Below, in pieces: positions 8,162 to 16,452 of a DNA stretch of 64,000 nt. The position numbers and the translations under genes were made by a program. Below the pieces are notes generated by a model. The model saw nothing but the letters and a program-made list of their open reading frames with translations. It had not been told where the DNA came from and made no database searches. The stretch is from Corynebacterium sp. UBA2622 (GTDB taxonomy: Bacteria > Actinomycetota > Actinomycetes > Mycobacteriales > Mycobacteriaceae), in assembly GCF_002339505.1 (NCBI RefSeq), contig NZ_DDJO01000002.1:144295-208294 (forward strand), read 5' to 3'. The first letter of the stretch is position 1; each line of letters opens with the position of its first letter.

Positions 8162-9799
8162 CTATCCGAGCTCGTCCACCTCGTTGTCCGGGTCGTCGCG
8201 CTCAGCCTCCGTGACACGCCCGAGGATCCGGTCCGCGATCTCGTCGAACTCGGAGCCCCAGCCGGCGCGGTCGGTGCGGGCGAGGCCGGCGAACTCCACG
8301 CTGGTACCGGTCGCCGTCGGGGTGAGGCGCACCCAGATGCGGCGGCGCTTGATGGTCAGCGAGCCGATGAGGGAGCCGAGCATGAGCACCGTGGTCGCGA
8401 GCGTCCAGATCTGCGTCGGGTCGCGGGAGATCTGGTAGTTCGCGTACTCGGCGGCGCCGTCGAAGCGCACCTTCACCCCGCCGTCGAGGGTGGTCTCCTG
8501 GCCCGGGGTGAGGTTGAGCCTGTCCACCTTCTTCAGCTGCCCCTCCGCGATGAGCGACTGGTCCAGCACGAACACGTTCTGCGGCCGGCCGGTGTCCAAG
8601 CCGGCGTCACCCACGTAGATGTCCACGGCCATGGCCGGGTCGTTCATCGCGGGGAAGCTGGACTGCAGCATGTCTCCGTTGGCCCCCGTCCACTTCGCCG
8701 TTGGCGCGAACACGCCCTCGACGGCGATCTGGTTCTGCCTCCTGTCCCCCAGATCCGGGTACAGGCCCGCCGGCGGGTCAAAGCGCATCACGCCGGAGGA
8801 GAGGAAGGTCTGCACGTCGGTGGGGCGGAACTGCACGAGCTGTGTGCGGGTCTCCCCGTCCGGCCACGTCACGGTGATCTGCGGGGCGAAGCCGTGCCCC
8901 TGCAGATAGATGCGGTCGCCGTTGATGCGCAGCGGGTGGTTCACCCTGATGGTGGTGTCCTTCCACGCGGAGCGGTCCGCGGAAAGGTCGGACGTGTAGG
9001 ACACGTCGGAGGAGAACCCGTTCGCCTGCCCCGTGTTCAGGTAGTCCGCCCGGAAGTTGTGGGAGTCGATGCAGAAGGGGGTCAGCCCGGTGCCGTCGAA
9101 AAGCGGGCCCGCCCGGAAGACGTCGAAGTTGGCCGGGGAGGTGTTGCAGAACTCGCGCGACTGCTCCACCGGCACCGCGTACCGGGACTCCGAGTTGGTC
9201 ACCACGATGACCTGACCCTCGTAGAACACCATGCGGCCCGCCGTGAACGCCACGATCATGCCCACCAGGCCGACGTGGAACAGCAGGTTCATCAGCTCGC
9301 GCGTGTACCCCTTCTCCGCGGCGATGGAGTACGTGCCCGCGCGGTCCTCCTCCGGGGAGTAGGACGCGACGTGCCAGCGCTTCAGCTCGGAGCGCACCCG
9401 CTTGTCGACGTCCTCCAGCGGCTCATCCACCTCCCCCACCGCGTGCATGGGCATGCGGCTGAGGTAGCGCGGCGCGCGGATCGGCTTGGCGCGGTAGGCG
9501 CGCCAGTGGTCGATTGAACGCGGGATGATGCAGCCGACCAGGGAGACCATCAGCAGCATGACGATGGCGACGAACCACGTGGAGCCGAAGACGTCGAAAA
9601 GCTGGAGCTTGTCGTAGATCGGCCCGAGCCTCGGGTTGGCCTTCATGTAGTCGTCGACCAGCGTGGCGCTGACGGAGCGCTGCGGCAGGAGCGCGCCCGG
9701 GATGGAGGCGAGCGCGAGCAGGAACAGCAGCACGAGGGCCGTGCGCATGCTCGTCAGCCAGTGCCACGTGGCGCGCAGCCACCTTGTGAGAGTGCGCAT
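8162..9799 (-). CDS. resB: cytochrome c biogenesis protein ResB (Ccs1)
   Basis: 545 residues. N-terminal membrane spans around residues 18-40 and 75-95, a third near 190-210, a large extracytoplasmic domain, and a last span near 480-500 (TLATTVLMLGSLIGSLTIKRR) before a cytoplasmic tail with acidic residues. This is the ResB/Ccs1 plan, the second subunit of the System II cytochrome c synthase. The ATG at 9799 has a GAAGGA ribosome binding site 5 bases upstream. It follows ccdA by 54 bp in the same direction. The family function is known; no odd features are seen. Confidence 0.92.
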   Translation of the reverse strand: MRTLTRWLRATWHWLTSMRTALVLLFLLALASIPGALLPQRSVSATLVDDYMKANPRLGPIYDKLQLFDVFGSTWFVAIVMLLMVSLVGCIIPRSIDHWRAYRAKPIRAPRYLSRMPMHAVGEVDEPLEDVDKRVRSELKRWHVASYSPEEDRAGTYSIAAEKGYTRELMNLLFHVGLVGMIVAFTAGRMVFYEGQVIVVTNSESRYAVPVEQSREFCNTSPANFDVFRAGPLFDGTGLTPFCIDSHNFRADYLNTGQANGFSSDVSYTSDLSADRSAWKDTTIRVNHPLRINGDRIYLQGHGFAPQITVTWPDGETRTQLVQFRPTDVQTFLSSGVMRFDPPAGLYPDLGDRRQNQIAVEGVFAPTAKWTGANGDMLQSSFPAMNDPAMAVDIYVGDAGLDTGRPQNVFVLDQSLIAEGQLKKVDRLNLTPGQETTLDGGVKVRFDGAAEYANYQISRDPTQIWTLATTVLMLGSLIGSLTIKRRRIWVRLTPTATGTSVEFAGLARTDRAGWGSEFDEIADRILGRVTEAERDDPDNEVDELG

Positions 9800-9853
9800 T
9801 GCGGTCCTTCTTCCCAGTAAGTTCTTCCCAGTGAGTTAGGTCGTTGCTGCGGG

Positions 9854-10636
9854 TCAGATCAGCGTGGCACCGTAGCCCACGGTGAGCTGCCGCGTCCACC
9901 CGATGAAGTGGTTCCACACCCCCGTGACCAGCAGCAGGCCGACGAAGATCATGAGCACCCCGCCGATGAGCTGGATGGTGCGCGAGTGGCGGCGCAGGAA
10001 GTCGATGCCCTCCACCGCGCGGGCGGAGCCGAAAGCCATGAGCAGGAACGGCAGCCCCAGGCCCAGGCAGTAGGCGATGACGAGGACGATACCCCGCGCC
10101 GCCGTGAACCCCTCCGAACCCACCGACACCGAAATGATGGCCGCGAGCGTGGGGCCGAGGCACGGCGTCCACCCGAGGGCGAAGACCCCGCCGAGCAGCG
10201 GGGCACCGATCCAGGTGGTCCACTTCCGGGGCTGCATGCGGGTGTCGCGCTGCAGGACGGGCACCAGGCCCAGGAAGACCACGCCCATGAGGATGGTCAC
10301 CACGCCGCCGGCGCGCATGAGTGTGTCGGCGTTGAGCGAGATCAGGCTGATCGCCCCGAAGACCGACACCGTGGCCAGCAGGAACACCACGGTGAACCCG
10401 AGGATGAACAGCGCCGCCGCACCGATGACGGCCCCCTGCCGCCGCCGGCCCACGCGCGGGCCCGCCTCGCCGAACTCCATCTCGCCGCCGACAATGCCGG
10501 TGAGGTAGGACATGTAGCCGGGCACCAGGGGGATCACGCACGGCGAGGCGAAGGACACCAGGCCCGCCAGCGCCGCGGCCAGGGCCCCCAGGATGAGCGG
10601 GCCGGACGTGACGAGATCGGAGAACGCCTCCCCCAT
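9854..10636 (-). CDS. ccdA: thiol-disulfide interchange membrane protein CcdA
   Basis: 260 residues with six hydrophobic spans, DsbD-gamma/CcdA family. The typical Cys-Pro motifs are present: SFASPCVIPLVPGY near the N-terminus and GWTPCLGPTLAA in the middle, one cysteine each for the transmembrane dithiol relay. It carries electrons from cytoplasmic thioredoxin to the lipoprotein ResA to keep apocytochrome haem sites reduced. The ATG follows the TAA of the resA gene directly (TAAATG), which indicates tight coupling of donor and acceptor. resB follows. Confidence 0.93.
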   Translation of the reverse strand: MGEAFSDLVTSGPLILGALAAALAGLVSFASPCVIPLVPGYMSYLTGIVGGEMEFGEAGPRVGRRRQGAVIGAAALFILGFTVVFLLATVSVFGAISLISLNADTLMRAGGVVTILMGVVFLGLVPVLQRDTRMQPRKWTTWIGAPLLGGVFALGWTPCLGPTLAAIISVSVGSEGFTAARGIVLVIAYCLGLGLPFLLMAFGSARAVEGIDFLRRHSRTIQLIGGVLMIFVGLLLVTGVWNHFIGWTRQLTVGYGATLI

Positions 10637-11236
10637 TTAGGACGCGGCCTCCTGCTGCAGCCGGTCGGTCACCCCGAGGATGTCCGCGGCGGTGACCTCA
10701 CGGAGGAACACTGCCGCCGGGCGGTGCTGCTTGTCCAGGATCACCGTGGTGGGGATGACGGAGCTTGGTACCCCGCCCAGGCTGGCGGCCGCCTTGAAGG
10801 GCGGGTCGTAGATCGACGGGTAGCTCACCCCGTTGTCGGTCACGAAGTCCCTGGCGATCTGGGGGTTGTAGTCGCGCACGTTGATGCCCAGCACGGTGCC
10901 CGCCCCCGAGGCGGCGAGCTTCTCCTGCGCCTCCTCGAGGTCGTCCACCTCGGCGCGGCACGGGGCGCACCACTGGCCCCAGGCGTTGAGCACGACGATC
11001 TTGCCGTCGTAGTCCGCCAGGGAGATGTTCTTCCCGGGCTCCATGAGGGATTCGCCGCTCACGTCGTTGACGGGCTTGCGGTCGGCCTCGTCGTAGAAGA
11101 TCTCCACCTGCCCGCCCGGGGAGTGGAAGGAAAACGTCGCGCCGTCGTCACCGGAGGAGCACCCGGCCAGTGACCCGGCGAGCAGGCCGGCGGCGAGCGA
11201 CACCCCCACGAGCGGGGCGGCGGTTCGAGAGCGCAT
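10637..11236 (-). CDS. resA: ResA/TlpA-like thioredoxin lipoprotein
   Basis: 199 residues. A lipobox LAGC puts the lipidated cysteine at residue 26. The mature part is a TlpA-type thioredoxin fold with the active site WCAPC (C90 and C93), a cis-proline region VIPTTVILD and an alkyl hydroperoxide-like insert. It likely reduces disulfides in apocytochrome c at the outer membrane face, fed by CcdA encoded next. The start overlaps the stop of the phosphatase gene by one base (TGATG). Its place in the resA-ccdA-resB-ccsB set gives the function. Confidence 0.9.
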   Translation of the reverse strand: MRSRTAAPLVGVSLAAGLLAGSLAGCSSGDDGATFSFHSPGGQVEIFYDEADRKPVNDVSGESLMEPGKNISLADYDGKIVVLNAWGQWCAPCRAEVDDLEEAQEKLAASGAGTVLGINVRDYNPQIARDFVTDNGVSYPSIYDPPFKAAASLGGVPSSVIPTTVILDKQHRPAAVFLREVTAADILGVTDRLQQEAAS

Positions 11237-11847
11237 CAGATGTCCTTCGCGGGTCGGTTGTAGGACCAGTCAACAACAACGCCGCCGTCGAGCACAAGCG
11301 ACGTGACGCTGGCCAGGTCGCACTCCCGGCTCACGTGCGCCAGAGGCTTGCCCTGCACGTAGCGCTGCACGACGACGATCGGCAACTGGTGGCTGACCAG
11401 CACGGCCTCGCTGCCCCCGGCCGCGGCGGCGCGCTCGGCGGCGGTGCGCACGGCGGGCATCATCCGCTCGAGGATGTCCACGTAGGGCTCCCCCCAGCTG
11501 GGGCGAGCCGGGTTGGTCATGTGTCTCCACCGCACCGGGTTGAACAGCTGGGAGCGCCACCCCTTGGTGCGCAGGCCCTCGAAGGTGTTGCCGGCCTCGA
11601 TGATGTCCGCGCACGTGTCGATGTCCAGCCCGGTCACCCGGGCGATCGGCCGCGCCGTTTCCTGGGCGCGCTCCAGCGGGCTCGCGGCGAGGTAGGACAC
11701 GTCGCGCCCGTCGAAGAACGCCGCCGTGACCGCGGCCATGGACTCCCCCCGGGAGGAGAGGTGGTAGCCGGGCATGCGGCCGTAGAGGATCCTCCTCGGG
11801 TTGAACACCTCGCCGTGGCGGACGAGGTGGACGGTTGTGCGGGTCAC
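11236..11847 (-). CDS. histidine phosphatase family protein (phosphoglycerate-mutase-like)
   Basis: 203 residues. The RHG motif HLVRHGEVFNP lies at the N-terminus with the phosphorylated histidine, and the second catalytic His is in the late VLVSHQLPI motif; an ASPLERAQETA segment provides the usual phosphate contacts. It is much more like cofactor-dependent phosphatases of broad specificity than true phosphoglycerate mutase (gpmA lies elsewhere in this window). The GTG start at 11847 overlaps the hemL stop (GTGA) and its stop overlaps resA (TGATG), so it sits in a tightly coupled chain between haem synthesis and cytochrome c maturation. Substrate unknown. Confidence 0.85.
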   Translation of the reverse strand: MTRTTVHLVRHGEVFNPRRILYGRMPGYHLSSRGESMAAVTAAFFDGRDVSYLAASPLERAQETARPIARVTGLDIDTCADIIEAGNTFEGLRTKGWRSQLFNPVRWRHMTNPARPSWGEPYVDILERMMPAVRTAAERAAAAGGSEAVLVSHQLPIVVVQRYVQGKPLAHVSRECDLASVTSLVLDGGVVVDWSYNRPAKDI

Positions 11848-13169
11848 CTGGTCTCCCCCGTAGCCTCCGCCGCGGCGCGGGCGGCGGGCGCGAGCGCGCC
11901 CTCGATGGCGGCGAAGTCGTCGTCGGTGAGCGCGGTGGAGACGAACCACGTCTCAAAGGCGCTCGGCGGGGCGTAGACGCCGTTGTCCAGCAGGGCGTGG
12001 AAGAAGGGCGCGTAGCGGTACGTGTCGGCGGCCTTCATGTCGTCGAAGTTTCGGCCCTCGCCCTCGGCGAAGCGCACGGAGAGCATGGTGGAGGCGCGCT
12101 GGATGTTGTGCGCCACCCCTTCGCGCGCCAGAGCCTCGTGGATGAGCCCGCCCAAGGTGTCCGCGTTGCGGGTGAGCACCGGGTAGATCGTCTCGTCGGC
12201 GAGGCTCAGCGAGGCCCGGCCCGCGGCCATTGCCACGGGGTTGCCGGAGAGGGTGCCCGCCTGATAGACGGGCCCGGTGGGCGCGAGCTTCTCCATGATC
12301 TCGCGGCGGCCTCCGAAGGCCGCCGCAGGCAGGCCCCCGGAGACGACCTTGCCGAAGGTGGTCAGATCGCCCACGACGTGGTCCACCCCGTACCAGCCGG
12401 AGTGGGAGGTGCGGAAGCCCGTCATCACCTCGTCGAGGATGAGCAGCGCCCCGTTGGCGTGCGCGATGTCGCGCAGGGAGGCGTTGAACCCCTCGCGGGG
12501 CGCGACGGTGCCCATGTTTCCGCAGGCTGCCTCGGCGATGATGCAGGCGATCTCACCCTCGTTCTCCGCGAAGGCAGCGGACACGGCATCGAGGTCGTTG
12601 TAGGGCACGACGATGGTGTCGGCGGCCTGCGCGCCGGTGACGCCGGGCGAGTCGGGCAGGGAGAAGGTGGCCAGGCCCGAACCGGCGGAGGCCAACAGGG
12701 CGTCGACGTGGCCGTGGTAGCAGCCGTCGAACTTGACGATCTTCGGCCGGCCCGTGAAACCGCGCGCCAGGCGCACCGCGGACATGGTGGCCTCGGTGCC
12801 GGAGTTGACCATGCGCACCTCCTCGACGGACGTGCGCGCGATGATCATCTCGGCGAGCTCCACCTCCGCCTCGGTCGGGGCACCGAAGGACAGGCCGTTC
12901 TTCAGGGCCTTCTCCACCGCCTCGGCGATTTCCGGGCGGGCGTTGCCGTGGATCATCGGCCCCCAGGAATTGACCAGGTCGACGTAGGCGTTGCCGTCGA
13001 CGTCGTAAAGCGTGCTGCCCTCGGCCCGCTCGATGAAGCGGGCCTGGCCCCCGACAGAGCCGAAGGCGCGCACGGGCGAGTTGACCCCGCCCGGGATGAG
13101 TCGCTGGGCGCGGGCGAAGAGCTCGGCGGAACGGGAGGTGTTCTGCGAGGTGGGGACATGCTCAGTCAT
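11844..13169 (-). CDS. hemL: glutamate-1-semialdehyde 2,1-aminomutase
   Basis: 441 residues, fold-type I PLP enzyme that turns glutamate-1-semialdehyde into 5-aminolevulinate, the product of HemA action being its substrate. PLP lysine K274 is in TTFGKVVSGGLP; other signatures are VNSGTEATMSAVRLARGFTGR and LLILDEVMTGFR. Length is standard. A TAAGAT hexamer 8 bases before the ATG suggests a leaderless start of the unit hemL-phosphatase-resA-ccdA-resB-ccsB-galE-HTH, tying aminolevulinate supply to cytochrome c assembly. Confidence 0.95.
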   Translation of the reverse strand: MTEHVPTSQNTSRSAELFARAQRLIPGGVNSPVRAFGSVGGQARFIERAEGSTLYDVDGNAYVDLVNSWGPMIHGNARPEIAEAVEKALKNGLSFGAPTEAEVELAEMIIARTSVEEVRMVNSGTEATMSAVRLARGFTGRPKIVKFDGCYHGHVDALLASAGSGLATFSLPDSPGVTGAQAADTIVVPYNDLDAVSAAFAENEGEIACIIAEAACGNMGTVAPREGFNASLRDIAHANGALLILDEVMTGFRTSHSGWYGVDHVVGDLTTFGKVVSGGLPAAAFGGRREIMEKLAPTGPVYQAGTLSGNPVAMAAGRASLSLADETIYPVLTRNADTLGGLIHEALAREGVAHNIQRASTMLSVRFAEGEGRNFDDMKAADTYRYAPFFHALLDNGVYAPPSAFETWFVSTALTDDDFAAIEGALAPAARAAAEATGETR

Positions 13170-13177
13170 AGGTAGCC

Positions 13178-13183
13178 ATCTTA
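13178..13183 (-). promoter_or_regulatory. -10 hexamer of hemL (leaderless type)
   Basis: TAAGAT on the minus strand, 8 bases before ATG 13169. Confidence 0.5.
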
Positions 13184-13201
13184 GGCCATCCGAAAGTTCG
13201 A

Positions 13202-13963
13202 TTACCCACCCGCGGCGCGGGCCCCGCCCTTGCGCGACCTGTTGCGGAAGATCCCCGCGAAGACGATGACGAGCAGGCCGATGGCTATCCAGCTGGCCAC
13301 CCGGGCGTACTGCTCGAGGACGTAGACCACGGGCTCACCGATCCACCAGCCGAGGGCGAAGTACCCGAGCGACCACAGCGTCTTGGCCACGAAATTCAGC
13401 AGCATGAAGCGCCACAGCGGCATGTCGGTCATGCCCGCCAGCACGAAGACCACCAGCGCGATCGGCAGCGGGATGGGCACGTACGCCAGGAAGATCCCGA
13501 TCCACCCGAGCCTCACCGCCCACCGCTCGGCGCGCTCGATGTTGCGCGCGGTGCGTCTGGACTGCCCCGCCTGGACCTCGAGGATTCCGCGGCCCCACAG
13601 CTTGCCCGCCCACCAGTAAATCCAGTCGAACTTGATGGCCACCAGAGAACCGACGAGCAGGTAGGCGAGCCAGTGGCCCACCTGACCGACCGCGGCGAGC
13701 GCGCCTGTCGACGCCGCCCCGAAGCGCGAACCGGTCAGCGCGAGCTGGATCGGCGGGTCGAGGCCGAGAAGCCAGGCGCGCAGCGGGATCATTGCCAGAC
13801 CGAACAGGCCCGCGAAACCGAACCAGGCGAGGCACCAGTAGTCAGCCTTCGTGGGTTTCGAGGTCCACGGCAGGCCGTCCTCTTCCCACCATTCCTTTTC
13901 GGCCGCGGCTGAGGCGTCGGGAGCAGTCGTGTCCGGGGCGTCCCCGCGGTCTTCGATCGGCAT
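13202..13963 (-). CDS. DedA/VTT-domain-like membrane protein
   Basis: 253 residues. An acidic cytoplasmic N-terminus (about 45 residues) precedes four to five hydrophobic segments. The central part KFDWIYWWAGKLWGRG, an Arg-rich loop, and AYVPIPLPIALVVFVLAGM followed by FMLLNFVAKTLWSLGYFALGWW resembles the VTT/DedA fold, whose members include lipid scramblases and flippases. The exact role is unknown. It lies between hemY (7 bp upstream) and hemL, so it may share the haem transcript; a TAGGTT hexamer 8 bases before the ATG offers an internal promoter that overlaps the hemY stop codon. Confidence 0.7.
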   Translation of the reverse strand: MPIEDRGDAPDTTAPDASAAAEKEWWEEDGLPWTSKPTKADYWCLAWFGFAGLFGLAMIPLRAWLLGLDPPIQLALTGSRFGAASTGALAAVGQVGHWLAYLLVGSLVAIKFDWIYWWAGKLWGRGILEVQAGQSRRTARNIERAERWAVRLGWIGIFLAYVPIPLPIALVVFVLAGMTDMPLWRFMLLNFVAKTLWSLGYFALGWWIGEPVVYVLEQYARVASWIAIGLLVIVFAGIFRNRSRKGGARAAGG

Positions 13964-13969
13964 GGGTCC

Positions 13970-15346
13970 TTAACCTACCCGGCCCGCGACCTCCCGTGCG
14001 TTCGCGATGACGGCCGGCACGCCGACGCCGCCCACCCACGCACCGGTCACGGAGATTCCGGGCGTGTCCCCTAGAAGCGCCAGAACCTTGTCGACGGTGG
14101 CGAGGTGCGTCTCGTCGTAGCGCGGAAGACCGCCGAACCAGCGCTGCACGTAGATCTCCTCCAGCCCCGCCTCGCGGCCGTCGAATCCGGTGATGGTGCG
14201 CAGGTCATCCAACGCCCGGTCCACCAGGTCGTCCTCCTCGGCGCGGATGGCGATGTCGTCGCCGAAGCGGCCGAAGCTGGCGCGCACGATGGCGCCCCCG
14301 CGCTCGGCCAGGTGCGGCCACTTCCGGGAGGAGAAGGTGAACGCCTTGGCCGTCACGTCCCCGGCCCCCGTGGCCACGAGTACGCCGGAGTTTCGCGGTA
14401 GCCCCTCGTCGGAAGCGAATCGCATGCCCACAACCACGGAGTTCGCCAGCTTGACGGGGCGCAGCGCCTCCGCGGCGGCGGGGGCGACCTTCTTGAGCAG
14501 CAGCGCCGCCGTGGGCGCTGGGACGGCCAGGATGACGTGGTCGTAGACCGCATCCTCCCCGCCGGCGAGGCGGAATCCCCCTCCGTCGCGGGTGATGCCC
14601 GAGATGAAGGCGTCGACGTAGATGTCCGCCCCCGACTTCTCCGCCAGCGCCTCGTAGACCTCCTGGTAGCCGTCGCGGAAGGCGTTGAACACCGCGCCCT
14701 GGCCCGTCGGCAGCTCCCGGCGCGCCTGCTCCAGGTTGCGCACGGCGGTGGAGAGGTGGACGGGGGTGCCACCCTCCGCCAGCCTGTCGAATTCCGCGGC
14801 CAGCTGGGGCACGGTGGCGCGCACGCCCAGGTCGTCGGCCGTGCAGGAGTACACCCCGCCGAGGAGAGCCGAGACGATGTTGTCCACCACGTCGTCGCCG
14901 TAGCGCTCGCGCACGAGCGCGCCCACGTTGGCGTCGCCCCCGATCTCCCAGGTGAAACCGGGTGCGTCCGACTCGGCGTCGATACGCGCCGCGGTCTCGG
15001 ACGAGACCAGGTGCGCCACCCCCTCGGAGGACGAGGGGATGCCCATCACACCGCCGTGCGGCAGGGCACGGGTCTCCCCGTCGACGTAGATCAGGGAACC
15101 GAGCCCCGAGGGCTCGACGAGGGAGCCGCCGAGGCCGAGCTCGGTGAAGAAATCGACCGCGTCGCGGCGGCGCGCCATGAAGGCCTCGGCACCCATGTCC
15201 GTCGGGCCGGCCTCGAAGGCGACGGTGTGCAGCTTGCCACCGATGCGTTCCGTGGCCTCGTAGACGTCGATGTCGTGGCCCGATTCGCGCAGCTCGTAGG
15301 CGGCGGTGAGCCCCGCGAGGCCCGCCCCGATGATTGCGACCTTCAT
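13970..15346 (-). CDS. hemY: coproporphyrinogen/protoporphyrinogen III oxidase HemY
   Basis: 458 residues, FAD-dependent oxidase. N-terminal dinucleotide motif IIGAGLAGLTAAYELRESG, then GGKLHTV and a C-terminal FAD contact (ISVTGAWVGGVGVPAVIANAREVA). In Actinobacteria the HemY/CgoX enzyme is known to act on coproporphyrinogen III in the coproporphyrin-dependent haem route, so that is the expected reaction. The ATG abuts the TAG of hemE with no gap, so the two are co-translated. Length is normal for the family. Confidence 0.92.
   Translation of the reverse strand: MKVAIIGAGLAGLTAAYELRESGHDIDVYEATERIGGKLHTVAFEAGPTDMGAEAFMARRRDAVDFFTELGLGGSLVEPSGLGSLIYVDGETRALPHGGVMGIPSSSEGVAHLVSSETAARIDAESDAPGFTWEIGGDANVGALVRERYGDDVVDNIVSALLGGVYSCTADDLGVRATVPQLAAEFDRLAEGGTPVHLSTAVRNLEQARRELPTGQGAVFNAFRDGYQEVYEALAEKSGADIYVDAFISGITRDGGGFRLAGGEDAVYDHVILAVPAPTAALLLKKVAPAAAEALRPVKLANSVVVGMRFASDEGLPRNSGVLVATGAGDVTAKAFTFSSRKWPHLAERGGAIVRASFGRFGDDIAIRAEEDDLVDRALDDLRTITGFDGREAGLEEIYVQRWFGGLPRYDETHLATVDKVLALLGDTPGISVTGAWVGGVGVPAVIANAREVAGRVG
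13972..13977 (-). promoter_or_regulatory. possible internal -10 hexamer before the DedA-like gene
   Basis: TAGGTT on the minus strand, 8 bases before ATG 13963, within the end of hemY. Confidence 0.35.
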
Positions 15347-16414
15347 CTACTTCTCCCCTTTCACGACCGGCTGCTCGTGGATGATGCGCACGGCATCCGT
15401 GATGGCGTCCGGATCGGTCTCGGGCAGCACCCCGTGGCCGAGGTTGAAGATGTGCCCGGTGGCCTCGCCGGCGGCCACGGCGCGTGCCGCCTCACCGGTG
15501 ATGCGCTCAACTTCGCCGCGCACCACCTCCGGGCCCGCGAAGAGCAGCGCCGGGTCGAGGTTGCCCTGCAGAACGGCTGGCCGCGCGAGGCGTGCGGCCG
15601 CGGAGTCGAGGGGCACCCGCCAATCGACGCCCATGACCTCCGACCCGGCCTCGCTCATCGCCCCGAGCAGCTCGCCGGTGGTCACGCCGAAGTGGATGCG
15701 CGGGACCTCCCCCGCCACGGACTCCAGGATCTGCGTGGAGTAGGGCAGGACGAATTCGCGGTAGTCGGCTTCGTTGAGGAAACCCGCCCAGGAATCGAAC
15801 AGCTGCATCGCGTCGATGCCCGCCTCCACCTGGGTGCGCAGGAAGGCCGTGATGGTGGGCACGAGGCGGCGCATGAGCCGGTGCCAGGTGTCGGGCTCGG
15901 CGTGCATCATCGCCTTGGTCTTCTCGTGGTTCTTGCTCGGCCCGCCCTCGACGAGGTAGCTGGCCAGCGTGAAGGGAGCGCCGACGAACCCGATGAGCGC
16001 CTGGGTGCCGGTGAGCTCGCCGAGAATGATGCGGATGCCCTCCGCCACCTCGTCGACCTCGTGGTCGAGCACCGGCAGCTTGTCCACGTCCGATGCGGTC
16101 CTCACCGCCTCCGCCATCACGGGCCCCCGGCCGGGCACGATCTCCACATCCACCCCGGCCGCCTTGAGCGGCACCACGATGTCGGAGAAGAGGATCGCCG
16201 CGTCCATGTCGTGCCGGCGCACCGGCTGCATGGTGATCTCCGCGAGCAGCTCCGGCATGAAGCAGGAGTCCAGCATCGGGATGCCCTCGCGCACCCGGCG
16301 GTATTCCGGCAGGGAGCGGCCGGCCTGGCGCATGAACCACACCGGGGTGCGGGACGGGGTGCGTCCGTGGGCGGCCTCGATGAGCGGGGCATGGTTCAAG
16401 GCGCGTCTAGTCAT
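15347..16414 (-). CDS. hemE: uroporphyrinogen decarboxylase
   Basis: 355 residues. Signatures: PVWFMRQAGRSLPEYR near the N-terminus (Arg residues bind substrate carboxylates), the Asp-containing AAILFSDIVVPLKAAG, and GVDWRVPL late in the chain. It decarboxylates uroporphyrinogen III to coproporphyrinogen III in the cytoplasm. A TAGGCT hexamer is 8 bases before the ATG, a probable leaderless promoter that heads hemE-hemY-DedA-like. The upstream gene, the degenerate P-type ATPase, ends 38 bp before it. Confidence 0.95.
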   Translation of the reverse strand: MTRRALNHAPLIEAAHGRTPSRTPVWFMRQAGRSLPEYRRVREGIPMLDSCFMPELLAEITMQPVRRHDMDAAILFSDIVVPLKAAGVDVEIVPGRGPVMAEAVRTASDVDKLPVLDHEVDEVAEGIRIILGELTGTQALIGFVGAPFTLASYLVEGGPSKNHEKTKAMMHAEPDTWHRLMRRLVPTITAFLRTQVEAGIDAMQLFDSWAGFLNEADYREFVLPYSTQILESVAGEVPRIHFGVTTGELLGAMSEAGSEVMGVDWRVPLDSAAARLARPAVLQGNLDPALLFAGPEVVRGEVERITGEAARAVAAGEATGHIFNLGHGVLPETDPDAITDAVRIIHEQPVVKGEK

Positions 16415-16422
16415 AGTGCCTC

Positions 16423-16428
16423 AGCCTA
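16423..16428 (-). promoter_or_regulatory. -10 hexamer of hemE (leaderless type)
   Basis: TAGGCT on the minus strand, 8 bases before ATG 16414. Confidence 0.5.
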
Positions 16429-16452
16429 CCGCCGGACCCCGAAAACGGGAAT

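Noticed and set aside
6127..8214. Very long plus-strand open frame (695 codons) opposite galE/ccsB
   Set aside because: It is antisense to two genes with clear motifs, and has the low-complexity Gly/Val/Asp/His composition typical of shadow frames in high-GC DNA.
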